Position numbers and translations under genes: made by a program. 64,000 bases of DNA from Clitopilus passeckerianus. Taxonomy: Eukaryota > Basidiomycota > Agaricomycetes > Agaricales > Entolomataceae. The stretch's first letter is position 1. The number at the start of each line of letters is the position of its first letter. The stretch spans positions 124,001-188,000 of the forward strand of contig CALYLX010000146.1 of the NCBI GenBank assembly GCA_944990035.1. The letters run 5' to 3'. Of this stretch, positions 8,177 through 25,201 are shown one piece after another. The notes under the pieces are model-generated. The model made no database searches and was not told the origin of the DNA. It saw only the letters and a list, made by a program, of their open reading frames with translations.

Positions 8177-10773
8177 CTACAGAGAACCATAAGCAACTGA
8201 GCCATCGATGACTGTAGCCGTTACTTTGGTGGACAGGATGTCGGCGAAAGGAACAGTCATGATGTCTTTGTCCAAGACCACAAAGTCTGCCCTTTTCCCA
8301 GGTGTGATTGATCCTATGGTATCTTCTGCGAATGATGCATAGGCTGCATCGAGCGTCATCCCTTTGAGGGCCTGTCCTCGAGTCAATCGTTCGTTTGGGA
8401 ACCTACAAGGTGTCAGCGAATGTTTATAAAGGACGGTGGCATATTACAGACCATCCTCCGGACCCATGTGGAGATGTTCCGCTGTGATCAAGCCTCGCAA
8501 TAGCGGCGTAAAACCCAAATAGAGGGTTTATGGATTCGACGGGGAAGTCTGAACCTATGGGGAGTATTCTCTTGAATGACGTCCTAGTGTTCAGGTCAGA
8601 TATAATGCGTAGGGGAGCGTGGAACATACGTACTCTAGGAGGGTCCTGTAAGCATAGGCACCCTTGATCCTTTCAGGGCCCTTGTAGACATAAATAGCGG
8701 TAGTTGAACTGAAGACGAAAACTCACCAAACGGGACTCGGCGTATCCCATATCAGACGTCCTGATAACCATTCGAGGAATGTAAGTGAACAAAATCCAAA
8801 AGAAGCGCGTAAACACTGGCGCTTACGCATGGGTCGGCTGAACGCTGGGTATAACTAGAGGGACGCAGCTCAGCTTGTGGAACTTGGATTTTAGATCAAG
8901 ACTCACTGCCAAGCAGGCTCATTCTTCGTAAGTCCTCTGGAGTGAAGATCTGTGAATGTTCAATCCTAGGTCTCCACTCATCTACGTTCGCTCCTTCGTG
9001 CTTGATAATGCCTTCAAAGATGTCGAGGACAACATGATTTGCACGGTCACCGATGCAGTGGATGTTCTGATATTGAATACTTAACATGCAATTGGTGGCG
9101 GAAACCAATAAATCGCAACCTACCGCTTGTAAACCATCCTTGAACAACTGCCTCGTGATGTTACCAATTTCTTCAGGCTCGGAGAGTAGCGTGCCACTCG
9201 TCTCCGGTTTGTCTGAATATGGTGCCAGGAGGGCAGCTCCCCAGGACCCAAGTGCCCCTAGAAGTGGCGTTAATATCGTCGTCAATATGGTTAACTAGAA
9301 GGACCTACCATCCATGAATAATTTCACGCTCTTCAAGTTTAAGCGGCCTTGAAGTCCATAATTAGACAGACGCTTGATTGCGCCGCTCTTATAATCGGAC
9401 CCGCTAGCCATGAGATAGAGCCTATTCTGCAAAATTTCAATTAGCCGTCAAATATAGAGGATGACGCGAAGCTTACAGGTAAGCGACCCGCTTCGGCTCG
9501 TCTGAAAATGGCTAAGCAAATGAAGGTAACGTGAAGGAAGTTATCCACTCACTTTTTGAAGAAGTCGACGTAGTGTGGTAGAGCTGCTGCGTCATGTATA
9601 GACGTCAATCCATGTTCCAGGGCTTCCTTCATCGTCGTTTCGAAGTATCGGGTCATCCGCTCCTCAGACCAAGGAGGTGTGGGTATCAGATTCATTGCAT
9701 TGTCAATCAATATACCTAGTGGACAATGTTGTCAAAATAGGCAGGGCACAACAGGATAGAGTTTACCAGTTGGTTCTCCTTTGGAGGTCCGAACAATCTG
9801 TCCGCCTTCAACTGTATCCGGGAGGTGGCCCATGAGCTCCAGGACGCGAGGAGAAACCCATTTCGCGTGAACATCAATTCGAGCTAGGGATATAGGCCTG
9901 CCTCCCAGGAGAGGGTCGTTGTCAAGATCAGCCTAAATGGTTTTCATAAGAATATGACGGGAAAGTGGTGAGCTTAGCACTCACAGCAGTAGGGAACTGC
10001 ACGCCTGGCCACTTGGTCTGGTCCCATCCCATTCCTTCTATCCATTTGGTTTTGTCGTTTTCGATATCGGGATTTGCGCGAATGAAGGCTTTAATTCTAT
10101 TGATGACCTCTTCGTCGTGTTTGAATAGGTGAAGAGACGAGCTGAATTGAAATACCTTTGATAGACTGGGAACCTGCTAAGGGTAGCTGTCTCATGAATC
10201 CGTAGTCAAGAATATGAGCATGTGCATCTGGATGAATTCGTCAACACTGTCCACACTGACGTATAACTCAGACGGGACCTGCAAGTCCGGGGACGACTAT
10301 AGAGTCTTTCCCTACATGATATACATGAGGCGGGCGACTGAGGATTGGGAGCGCCCAGGTCGGAACATATGGGGCAAACGGTGCAGTCCTCCGAGTCTCG
10401 ATCTCATCTAGGAGGAAATAGACTCAATTGATGCAAAAAAGTTCGTCAAGCCTCACTTTCACTCACTGTAACTCCCGGTGTCGATAAAGACCGAGTTCCG
10501 AACCAGGATACACTGAACTCTCAGCTGATTCTCGTCGACAGTGTGAATGTTCTCTGAATCCGAACAAACATAGTAATATTTGCCGGCTAGAAGTCTTTCG
10601 TGGACACCCAGAAAGTAACTAGACAGCAGTAATGAAGTCAGGAGACCACTGAAGATCCAGAACTTTCCACTATAGTGTCCGGAAGCATTGGCGACCTTCT
10701 CTGGCATGACAAGCAAACGTTGGTTGTAGGGGAAGCCGGATTGATGAAATTGCCTATCTGGTGTGTGTGACAT
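8177..10773 (-). CDS. YtcJ-type amidohydrolase B
   Basis: Complete paralogue of the gene at the left edge. Start ATG 10773 (MSHTPDRQF); the longer frame upstream begins at a non-ATG codon. A hydrophobic segment (WIFSGLLTSLLLSSYFLG) near residue 40 suggests membrane anchoring. Domain order: TVDENQLRVQCI; VVPGLA then DAHAHILDYGFMRQLPL (HxH metal site; an intron near 10228-10283 splits Ala from Asp); the middle domain; GALGSWGAALLAPYSDKP; HCIGDRANHVVLDIF; RIEHSQIFT; VQPTHA; GSDFPVESINPLFGFYAA; and the C-terminal strand ITPGKRADFVVLDKD. All metal-ligand motifs are intact and no frameshift is seen. At least nine short introns are implied. The substrate cannot be inferred. Confidence 0.88.
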
Positions 10774-11027
10774 AAGATTCGTGACACCACCAAAGGATCG
10801 AGTTTTCAATCCTGCAAGCGGCCAGAATGTTTGTGGAGCCTACTCGCAGAATGTTGCATACGAAGAAATCGTTGACTGGAAAACACGCAAAGAGCATAGA
10901 TTCTCCGGCGTACGATGCGTATGTTCTATATTTATATCGAATTTTGCCGTTTAAGTTTTTAAATATCAGATAATTTATCAGATCGGAGGAGGATAACGAT
11001 CCCCTAACTGACGATGGGGCTTCAGCC

Positions 11028-12367
11028 ATGTCGATACCAGTCGTAAGGCATGCGCATTTGCCCAGGTCGTCGCAGCAAAAACAGTTGTCTAACTCGAAAC
11101 AAAAACATCATCTCGCTGGCGCTCTCCTATCAGACTCTGATGGCGTCGACTCACCGACATACGACGGAGACGTAGAATCGACTGCTGCTGCGGGGTCAGA
11201 CAACCCATCCGCAAACAGAGCACCCCACTTCGTGCATCATCACTCCGCATCCTCGACGTCAACGCTGAGCACCCCTTATGTACCAGCCTCACCTGTGCCA
11301 GCAGGCTCGTCCCAAGCAACCCCGAACATGGAGATGGCTAACCCAATGGCACCACCCAGAAGGCAGGATTTCATTCAACAAACGCCCATAAAGACCACAC
11401 CATTGAGCGTTCCAGAGGAACCACCAGTACCCTCACCTTCTCAAGAAGCATTCAACCCTGCTGCTCTCACGCCGGAGGATATCCAAGCCTTCGTTCGGAA
11501 AGCTATTGACGGCGAATCATGGCGGAAATACAAGATTAACCAACCTCCCGCCGACAGGCCAATCCGCGTTTATGCAGACGGTGCGCTAATTATCTTTTGC
11601 TTTTTCCCGACGTCACTCTGACTTCATTATCACATGATAAATAGGCGTTTATGATCTTTTCCACTTCGGGTACGTCAAACACTGCAGCGTCTGCTCGTTC
11701 CTTTACTGAGGGCCATTCAAGCCATGCATTGCAATTGCGTCAAGCGAAGATGTCATTCCCGTCGGTATACCTCCTTGTGGGCGTTAACTCGGATGAACAG
11801 GTCAGAGCACATAAAGCTCAAGGTATCATGAACCACGCAGAAAGGTACGTCTACAGCTTCTCTCGATTCTTTACTACGACCAATAATGTTCGCAGATGCG
11901 AAGCCGTAAGACACTGCAGATGGGTGGACGAAGTCGTGCCAGATGCTCCGTGGATCCTCACAGAAGAGTTCATCAAGAAGCACGAGATTGATTATGTGGC
12001 CCATGACGAGGACCCCTATGTCGCGGCAGGATACGAAGACGTATACGATTATGTCAAGAGCCAAGGTACGTTTATTAACAAGATTGTCCCCTGAGCTGAA
12101 GCTAATCTTGATTTTACAGGCAAATTTATTCCAACTCGACGAACCCCCGGAGTGTCGACATCAGAGCTCCTCGAGCGGATAGTCATGGGCTATCGGAGAT
12201 GCGACTTTGATGACAAGCTCACAAAGATGGGTCACGCCGAACTGCGAGCAGAAGGCAGCGACTTTGATGAGCGTAGCGCCAGTAGCCGATGGGCTAGTCG
12301 TAGAGCTAGTAGGAGCGGCAGCCCAAACGAGAATCCCCCGCCAGCTTTAACGATGACAAGCACTTGA
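11028..12367 (+). CDS. PCT1: Choline-phosphate cytidylyltransferase
   Basis: CTP:phosphocholine cytidylyltransferase, the rate-limiting enzyme of the Kennedy pathway to phosphatidylcholine. Exons: 11028-11580, 11645-11669, 11722-11844, 11896-12065 and 12120-12367. The N-terminal 150 residues are Ser/Pro-rich and low complexity. The catalytic domain begins at RPIRVYADGVYDLFHFGHA, with the nucleotide-binding HxGH (HFGH) assembled across a 25-nt micro-exon. CEAVRHCRWVDEVV and the signature RTPGVSTSELLERI (usually RTEGxSTS) follow. The C-terminus is Ser/Arg-rich with likely phosphorylation sites. The usual long amphipathic helix is short or absent after the catalytic domain. Confidence 0.92.
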
Positions 12368-12821
12368 GGGAGTCCTGAGGTTCTAAGGGCCACACAGATC
12401 TATTTATGGTAGCATCATTGCCGTGGATAGAGATAACATATACCATTTCCCCTATAAACTACCGTTCTGATAATTATACTGTGTGGCGCAATATATACGT
12501 GCCCGATGATACACGACAGTTTTGTCGACCGATGAAAAGAGGTACAGCCAATCGGAGGCCTTGAACCAATCGAAAATGAGCTCCAAAACATGGAGACAAG
12601 ATATTGCAAGCATTGAATTTTGTGACACTAGCTTGATATACAAGGAATAAATTATTGGTATACGATGTGCTGATGTCCAGTGAAAGAAAAAAGACTGGAT
12701 CCAAATAGATACTCAAAAAATAAGAAGCCGAATAAACACAGAAACCAAGAGGTATCCTACAAAGTCAAGAAACTGTCTTTGCAAACAATACGCATTATGA
12801 TGCAGTCATCCATCCGCATTG

Positions 12822-15392
12822 TCATGAGTAAAACGAGCTCTCCAACCCGGCTTTACTCACCCTCCTCATCGGCTGCAGCGTCGTCTCATTGACAGGTGCC
12901 CGCCGTGCATGCCTGTACCTCCCATCCCTATCTTTAATCTCCATTTCTTGACCCGAACCGCCGTTCACCCTGGCCTGAGGTATCCCACCAGCAGACACTG
13001 AACCACCGTTAACATGGGCTTCCTCACTCCCCTCCATGATGCTGGACCCAATGCCTCCAATCAGATTGGGTGGCATCGAATCTCGTACGTTAGCTACACG
13101 GCGGAGGTGGCTTCCACCAGCGATGGCAGCGGTGTAGCTGTCCTGCTGTTGCATAGGGTGCTCGCTCTGGTTGGTCCCTGCTGGCGCTGGCGGTTGTACA
13201 CCGATCGACTTTCCTCCTAGCTCCTGCTCCTCGAAGGACATGAGCTCTGAGACGAACCCGATGTTGGGTGATATGCCTTTACGCCTCTCGAGGACGAAGG
13301 AGTAGGCGCGGGAGAGAGTCCAGTGGTTTGCGTGGATAAGGTACGCCATGACTGCTGTCACCGAGCGAGATTTACCAGCTTTGCAGTGAACGTAAACGGG
13401 TGACGAGTGCAGGCGAGCGTCATCTAGGATATTTAATCAGTCAATCAGAATCGTGAAAATATTGAATGTAATACGTACCAAGTATCTCGCAAGCCTCCCT
13501 AACTCCACGTGTGATATTCTCTTCCTCTACAATATCCCTCATCGGGATCTTATAATATTTCTCGAAAACCTCTTTGAGATTAAGCCCCTGATCATCATCG
13601 CACTCAAAAGCTATGTTCAATATCCGCTTAACCCCCAGATTCTTTAGCTCTCGAACATGCTCCGGCTCTGTCAGCTCAGGCCCTAGATACAAGAAATTGG
13701 GAAGGATCGTCGAGACAGTAAACGAAGGGAACGCCTCCTCGGTACTGGGCGGATCAAGATCCGGACGAGCCGTTTGCGGTTCTGATGGAGGCAATGGTGG
13801 TCTTGGTGTACCAGGCGTATGTGGCGGGGTATAATAAGGAGTGAGGTAGTTGGCCATATCGTTGGACGGTGATGAAGGCGTGAAGCGAGCGGAAAGGGGA
13901 GGCGAATAGTTGGAGTGAGTTAGCTTCAGATGGCCAGGTGATGAGGGTGGTCCATACGATGGCGGTACGGCCAGGGTTGCAGAGCGCAGGGTCGTGTGCG
14001 GATGGATAGGCTGGGAATATTGACAGTGAGCTTTTCTGTTGACCTGGTATCCAGCTTCCTGAGAGTTGGTACGCTCATTTTCCTGAAACTACTGCCAGGT
14101 GAGCGATGGGGGAAGACCATGTGGGATGGAGGTGGGGATGGTGAAGGGTCAGCGATTTGAGTTACGTCGAGATTCTGGTTCCTCGTCTCTGGCGAAATAT
14201 TGTTCATAGCGAATGGTGCGAATGAGGGCCGAGAACTCTGAGGGTATGGTTTGGTCGCGATATTAGAGGACGACTCTAAGTCCGGTAATTGCTTGACCGG
14301 TAGTGCAGCTGAAAAGGTATCTAACTGGAATAGACCGCCTCCCTTCTTTAAACCGCCCCCACCAGCTTGCGGCGGCGGAGAATCTGCGTTGAACCCGTAT
14401 TGAAGCTCCCCGCCTGATATAATCAGACTCCCGAGTTTGGAATCATGGCGTGCTGCTGCAAATCCTCCCTTGAGATAATCAACACCGCCGCGCGTGAGGG
14501 GAGGTGCAAGAACTGGAAGCAATGCCCATGCGGTTACTCCCACATTATCCTTATCCTTAGGGTCCATTTCGTCGTCGTAAACAACCACGTTTCCGTCCCA
14601 TGGGCCATCAGGGGCCAATAGATCATCCCATGCTTGCTTGCTTTCGTCCGTGGTAATGAATTGACGCAAGGCATCTAAAGATTGGAAGCCAGCACCTGGC
14701 TTCCTGCATCGCTTGAGGATGAGCGAGGGTATAGCAATGTTGATGCTGTGTTGGATATGGATAGAAACGTGGGTGGTTGGAGGTCGGGTGTCTATTAACA
14801 GCGGCCGTCGGGGAGATGTTAGACGCGCATAGAGGGTTGCAGGTACAATGGGTCCAGGAGGTGAAGGGTGCGCTTCCTGTCTCGGGGTGGTGGACTTCGG
14901 GGGAGGTAGTGTCGCTGTCAGAGCAATGTTGTCTGATATTGGCGTGAAATACGCCGACGTTGTCGACGCTGGGCTCGTAATGCTGAAAATATCTGCCTCC
15001 GTTGGCGTCTTTCCAGATAACGGTAGAGGCGATTTGTTGCCTCCATTAATGTCCACCTTTGGTAGGGCACCTGATGAACGGATTGGCCTCAATCGTAGGT
15101 TCTGCTTTACACTTTGGCGCAACTGCTCGAGCTCTTCCAGGTCCTTGGATAGATCATCAGAGCTGCTGTCTTCGTCAGAAGTATCGAGCTTTAGTGTGGG
15201 TATCGAGGGTGGTGTTGTGGGCGACGATTCGCCAGACGACAGCTGGAGGGTATCCTCGAATTGTTCTTCCTCTTCGTCATCGTCCGAGATGTTGACAGGA
15301 GATTCAGCCTCGATTTCTATTGGCGGTCCTCGTTTTTGGCGAGCGAGGGAAAGGTTAATATTGGGAGGTCGGGTACGTTTAGAGGCAGACAT
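12822..15392 (-). CDS. MAP-kinase-phosphatase-like protein (rhodanese fold plus DSP domain)
   Basis: One gene over three exons. An intron at 14083-14165 (GTAACT..TTTCAG, with CTGAC) joins the long N-terminal frame to the phosphatase frame, and a second (13424-13478) lies just before the active site. The first ATG (15392) follows a GTAAGT..CACTAG segment that looks like a 5' UTR intron. The N-terminus is acidic, with KRGPPIEI, a possible MAPK-docking D-motif. The middle (about 14820-14560) is rhodanese-like (LLIDTRPPTTHVSIHIQHSINIAIP, written here only as a family cue) but has no catalytic Cys, as in MKP regulatory domains. The DSP domain has FLYLGPE, PMRDIVEEEN and the P-loop VHCKAGKSRS (near 13380), with YLIHANHWTLSRAYSFV. 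The C-terminus may continue past a GTGAGTAAAG donor near 12845, so the stop at 12822 is tentative. The physiological kinase target is inferred only. Confidence 0.82.
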
Positions 15393-15966
15393 TTGGACTA
15401 GTGCCAGTGATCGCGGCAGTCGGCGGAGTGGACTTACACGATTCAACAAGGCTGGACTCGCAAACAAATGCTCAACTCTGCTCCCATCATTGCAAGACAG
15501 CGGGACTTTTGGAGCAAATAATTCATTTCGTGGGCGGCGGCAATAATTGTTTCAGTGTGTCACGACGAACAAAGTCACCCAGCGATACCAACAAGCCTCA
15601 TGGCCTTTCATTTTCGGTCAATACTTTACAGTGCTCGAGTTGGACATCCCCAAGGACATCCCAAAAGCTTTTGATCTTGCCATAAAAACTCAACCACAAG
15701 CCATGTGCGAAATACTTTTCGCAATAAAATTTCGTATATTTAGGTAGATTACTATGTACGTAAGCCCAGCTTCAATATAAAAAAAGTCTTTGAACCATGG
15801 CCAAATCTTCTGTTCTATTGAGTACAGAGGCCCAGTTAAAGACCAACAGAAAACCATCGATGACAAAGAATTGATCAAGCCTGCCACATCCCCTTCAAGG
15901 TGTCGAAATTTCAGCACCAAACCTACCAGTCACAGGCGTCAAGAAGTTTGCTGGCGGTCTCTCATC

Positions 15967-18190
15967 ATGCTACGGTCGGCACTTCCAGAATTACAAGTCG
16001 GCAGCAGTCTTGCAGCTCGACGTATGCTCCATGCGTCAAGTACAGCTGCCGTCCAGCTGGCCAAATTTCGCACCCATGGCTCTAGGAAATCAAAAGCTCG
16101 AATCCAGAAGCTGGGTCCTTTCTGGAAGCGAGAGCGTTTCTCGCGTGAAGAGGCTCCTCACGCCGACTTACCACCTGAACCCCGCAACAACAGAGAATTC
16201 CCTCCACCCAGGAAACAGCGCAGGCCTTTCCCAAGAGAGGAGGAGAGGGGAGAAACAAGCTGGAGCAGAAGAATACGTGGAGAGGAAACGGAGGGAGGAC
16301 GTCCAAGAGGAAGTCGGGACCGGACAGTGGACCAACATTTGGTCGACGCTGTGGATGCTTCGGTTCGCTCAACACATGGCGAGGCAGAACAAAGGACTTA
16401 CAGAACCGATCCACGGTCCGCACGACTTTCAAGGCCACGGAAACCGACCAATGAACCAGCAAAAAAGGTGAAAAACGACCTTACCAACTCTGAATTTTCC
16501 AAGGCGAAAACAATCTCGGACGAGGTCGCTCAATTTGGCCAATCCTTCACATCCCCTCCCCTTCTCCCTGGTCTACTCTCTTGCCTAGAGGAAATGATTG
16601 GTGTAAATGCTACTCCAACCCCCATCCAGGCCTCCAGCTTGACATGGCTGCTCAACAATCACAACAAGCCTGAATCTGGCTACCAGCAATTCCTCCTGGC
16701 GTCAGAAACAGGTTCTGGGAAATCTATTGCCTACCTCCTCCCTTTGCTCCAGCACCTCAAGGTTGCTGAACTCGAGCGACGACGCCTTGGGCGGGGAGAC
16801 GAGGACGCGGCATACGTCGACCCTAGTCTAGAGCGTGAGCTGATGCCTAAAGCACTGATATTGGCTCCAACTCACGAGCTCTCGCGGCAACTGTCAAAGA
16901 CTGCAAAATCGTTGCTACACGAAGTCAAGCTACGCGTTCGTTGCGCCAGTCAAGCAAACTTGAAGAACACAAAGCAGCAGGACTTCACGGCTCGCCAACT
17001 GGCTACTCAGCTTGATGGGGCTGATGACGGGTCTGGGATGTTTGAAGTCAGGAGGAAGAAGGTCCCCGTTGACATCTTGGTGGGAACACCCATGAAGGTT
17101 ATGGAGATGTACAAGGGGCGAGGGTGGAACCATCACGAAGATGAGTCTGGCGAAAATGAAGAAAGACAAGACGAGCATGAAGTTTCACGGTACGAACGCT
17201 TCGAACGAGCTCCGAGAACGCCTCCTTTGGGCCTTCAGAACATCGAATGGGTAGTTGTTGACGAAGCGGATGTCTTATTCGGCAAGTTGGATTTCTGCTT
17301 CTTTTATTCGTGATTTGCTCAATGAAAATATCACAGACCCCGACTTCGAGCAAACAACTCGCCAGCTACTTGCGGATATTAGCGAGGCTCGAGGAGAGCC
17401 TGTGAAATTTGCCACGACATCATCATTGTCTCTAGACTCAGCTCCTGCTGAAGAGACGACATCTACGCCTACAACAACCGCTGTCGATTACCCCTTCAAC
17501 TTCGTCCTTACCAGTGCCACGATACCATCAGCCCTAGCTCGATATCTGGACGAGTGCCATCCCAATCTCATACGACTCGCCTCACCGCGCCTGCACGCAC
17601 TTCCCAAGCTACTCAAAACCGAATACGTTGGCTGGACTGGTGGCAACAAGAACGCCGATATCGAGCGCCGCATACGTCAAGTTTGGGCTGAGGACTCCAT
17701 CTCTCCCGAGAACAAGGGGCTCAGCAAGGTCCTCATTTTCTGCAACAAGAATACCAAGATTGACGACCTAGCTTCATATCTTGAGGAGAAGGGCATCAAG
17801 AGCATCGCACTCAGCAGGGACAGCGACCAGCGGAAATGGGGAAACAATCACCATCTCGATGGATTCGTCAGGTCAAAGACCGAAGGGGAATCTACTGAAG
17901 TTGCTGAGGAAGCTGCCCCAACCCCAGTAGAGTCGGACCCGAAGACTACCCCACACGTCATGATCACCACGTCGTTGTTGTCGAGAGGCATCGACTTCTC
18001 GCCGTCCGTCAAGCACGTCTTCATCGTTGATGAGCCGCGAAACATGATTGATTTCTTACATCGGGCTGGACGGACTGGCAGGGCTGGTGAAGGTGGAAAG
18101 GTAGTTATTTTCGGAAGGATGCAGGGTAGAGGAAGCCTGAAGTCTAAGGAGGTCAGGAAAAAGGTCAATCTTTTGTCTATGGTTCGATGA
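15967..18190 (+). CDS. MRH4: Mitochondrial DEAD-box RNA helicase (Mrh4-like)
   Basis: ATP-dependent RNA helicase needed in yeast for mitochondrial large-subunit ribosome assembly. The start at 15967 gives an Arg-rich, acid-poor leader (MLRSALPELQ..SLAARRMLHAS) consistent with mitochondrial import. Motifs: TPIQASSLTW (Q motif), ASETGSGKS (I), APTHELSRQ (Ia), VGTPMK (Ib), DEAD with VVVDEADVLF (II), TSATIPSAL (III), VLIFCNKN (IV), TTSLLSRGIDF (V) and HRAGRTGRAG (VI). The intron after VLF is best read as a GC-AG intron (17282-17336), which restores LFDPDF. Alternatives using a nearby GT give LFGKP. Length about 720 aa, with an enlarged charged N-terminal region. It diverges from the phosphatase gene across about 570 bp. 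Confidence 0.9.
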
Positions 18191-18476
18191 ACGTATCTCT
18201 GTTCACGGCGCACTTATTTATCACCCTCGAGCATAAATAGATTCGGTATTGTACTCATAGTTTAGTATCTACTACGCCCCCACTGCTAATACATGCCACT
18301 CGTATCACTGCCATTCGCCCTTATCAACGCGTATCGGCCAGCCCTAACCTTCTCCTTCCCACGGTTGCCAACGAGTTACCCGATCACGTCTGTATTATTG
18401 GGCCTGACAAAACCTGACCGCGTTTGGCAAGCGCTGAGCCTTCTCCGAAAGAGTTTACCGTTCTTGTTTCCTCGTT

Positions 18477-22450
<3,974 letters not shown>

Positions 22451-22713
22451 GTTATGGCACATGGACACTATTGAAAACAACATATTATACCGAAGCAGCA
22501 ACTATACCCCACAGATTCCCAACTAAATATTACTAGCGTTCCTGTACAAACAAGTATAATACGTTTTCGTCATACAATGGGTATATAATACCAGAAACGA
22601 CAGATGGAAACAGACATGACACGCATGACAGATGGTAAGTATGTAGGAAGGTCCAACAGACAACCAAAATAATCAACAAGAACGATGGCAAGAACAAATG
22701 TTTATCGACTGCA

Positions 22714-24075
22714 TTACACAAGACCGAGGAAACCGAGAACACCAGAGACCAATAACATTGCCATAGGGGCTTGTTCCCTGACGCCAGCATTGTTACCACC
22801 TGAAGTTGAGGCCGTGGGTGTAACCGTTTGAATGGCTGTCGTAGTTGCAGGGGTCGTGAGGGTAGGGGTGCTCGTAGTAGAGGGGATCGTTGAGCTCGTT
22901 GATACCACTGTGGTCGAAGATGTAGTCGACACAGAGGAACTCGACGAGGTAGGAGTGGCACCGGGGGGCAGTGAGATGGTTACACTAGCTCCTGCGGCAT
23001 ACAACTGCGCGCTAGCAAACTGTTGACACTTGGAGCTGGCGGGGACACGGGCAGTGTAGGGAATGCTAGTAATGGCACCAAGGGACTCCGGAGGTTGGTG
23101 GTATGTCTGGACAGCGCCATTGCTGTCGGTGTAAACACCAGGGAAGTCCTGGTTATCCCCAAGGCAGGCCTCGAATGTCCCTTGCTTTGCATGGTTAGGA
23201 GCATTGTATTCACATCCGATTCGGTCGTAAATATGCTCGCAGAAGTGAGCGGCATTTTTGCCTGCCGGATCACAAACTTTGAAGCAAAATGAATTGGAGC
23301 CCATGAAACTGTAGAGGAGAGAGTCAGAGTATAACTTAGAAATGATAAAAGCAACACAGACTTGTGCCATTCAATCACTTGCTTGTAAGAGTTCTTGTCA
23401 CCTCCGAATGCATTAGAGTACACCAAGCCTCCAAGGGGATTACCACGCTTAAGATTTTCGTGAGGATCAGCAGCCTCGCGGAAACATACCAGTGACTTAC
23501 CAAGTCAGCACCGTGAGGGTCCATTTCACCTCCGTCGTCACCTGCAGCCAGATTGATTTTCGTCTGATCAACGAAGCCGACGACTTGGACATAGTCAGGT
23601 GTCTTCATAAATTGGACGCCCTGCAGAGTCCCCTCTGGAATGACACGGGTTCCGCGGCCAGGTTTCGTACACCAGGCTACCATTTCTCCTTCAACATCTC
23701 CCACTACGGAATTCGGGTTGATGGGTGCCCAGAGACAGAAATCTGGAGTAGATATGAGATCCCGAGTTCATCGCGGTAGCTGCGGAGATAACCCACCATC
23801 CAGAGAATTCAAGAAGGACGTCTGGCATAACGAGCTTTGACCTTCTGTGGAAGGACCACATCGATTGTACCCAGCCTGAGGCCCACGTCCCGATGCGTCA
23901 GGATCGACTTGTTGAGGCTGGAAAGCGCCAAAGAGGTTAATATCATAGACAACCGAAGCAGATCTGTGCGACGTACGATGCCATTCGGATAAGAATAATG
24001 CTTATTCACGAGAGGTGTAACTGCAAATGCGCTGGGAATCGCAAGTGCGATGGCTACGAGCCTTGCGGAGAGCAT
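22714..24075 (-). CDS. Secreted/GPI-type macrofage-activating-glycoprotein family protein
   Basis: Basidiomycete surface glycoprotein of the family annotated as macrofage activating glycoprotein. The ATG at 24075 gives a clear signal peptide (MLSARLVAIALAIPSAFA); the longer frame starts from a non-ATG codon. Conserved blocks: QAGYNRCGPSTEGQSSLCQTSFLNS, DFCLWAP, GEMVAWCTKPGRGTRVIP, GVQFMKTPDYVQVVGFVDQ, MDPHGADLRGNPLGGLVY, SNSFCFKVCDPAGKNAAHFCEHIYDRIGCEYNAP, here cited only as cues. A Ser/Thr-rich stalk (about 22985-22800) precedes a hydrophobic C-terminus (AMLLVSGVLGFLGLV), consistent with GPI anchoring. Four to five introns. Molecular function is unknown. Confidence 0.85.
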
Positions 24076-25201
24076 CCTTAAAACAATAGAGCGACGGGGC
24101 AATTGGGGAGGGAAGGGAAGTCGGAAGAACTCTCCGTAGACAGGGGTGCATTTTTAACAGAATCCAGGAGGAATATGGTTATCTGGCTTCGGTACTAAAA
24201 CGCCGGGAGGTGTGAAGCTCTGCCGATACCGTACGTTGTCTAGCCTTCGTCAGATGATCAGAGATCTGTAAAACCCAATACAAACGTCGCAGACGGGCAC
24301 GAGCAGCTGGTGCCCTGTCGAACGCCGGAAAAGCACAGGGTGATTGATATGGCAATAATCATGAGTCGACTTCGGATGAGAACCTGTTGGCCTGATTGAA
24401 AGGAGATGTCCAACAAGATTCCTGTGATGGAGCAGCCAGGAGTAGTTTTTTAAATGATAGCTATTTTGGGCGAAGTGCAAGCGACTGTATGTTTCCGACG
24501 CTTACGGAAATTAGCAGATGTTAGTTAAAGGACTCTCAGCTCCCGAGCATGAACAGTTGGGAGACACTGCCTAACATGCTTGGTGGGTTGATTGGGCGAT
24601 CGGAGAACTTGAGCAGAATCCATGCCAGTGGTTGGCCCAATTAGGAGGGGCAAGAGAACTATTCCTTGGTTGGAGTGCCGAACTCAACGCTGATATGTGC
24701 CTACCGGGCGACAGGCACGTTTCTCAGGGGACAGCGGCCTGACTTTTCCGTATGTTGTAGGTCCATGAAAGAGCAAAGGGCGCAGCAAACTCATAGAGAT
24801 GGTGGTATAAGTACAAGTACAGATTATGGTATATCACAACAATTTGAACGCATATCGAGCCGAGGAATCTATTACGTAGCCTATGAGCGAATAATCAAGC
24901 CAAGATCAACTCTGGTTGGCGACCAGAGCTCCACCATGTCGAGTAGAGAAAGCGGGCCGGCATTATTTCTTGGAAAAATAGGATGTTATGCTCTTCGTGT
25001 TAGCAGCTGCGCTGTTGGACTTATGGGTTTTCCTCGGAGATCCCATTCGCAGCTTCTGATCGGGAGCAACTTGTCAGTCGCCGCAGAGGTACCATGGAGA
25101 AGATATATACCTGTTTTGACGGCGAAGGAGGCGGTGAACGCACATTCTTCTGAGCTTGAGGCTGCACGGATGCTGTCAGAGCACGGCCAACGCTGGCGGG
25201 T
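24076..25201. other. Intergenic region, no supported gene
   Basis: About 1.1 kb between the glycoprotein start and the HMCES stop. The only long open frame (24666-25205, plus) has no recognisable domain, no intron pattern and overlaps the 3' end of HMCES. No repeat or RNA gene recognised. Confidence 0.6.

Noticed and set aside
14848..15546. Plus-strand 232-codon open frame
   Set aside because: Antisense to the phosphatase gene's N-terminal exon, which has the coherent domain and splice structure.
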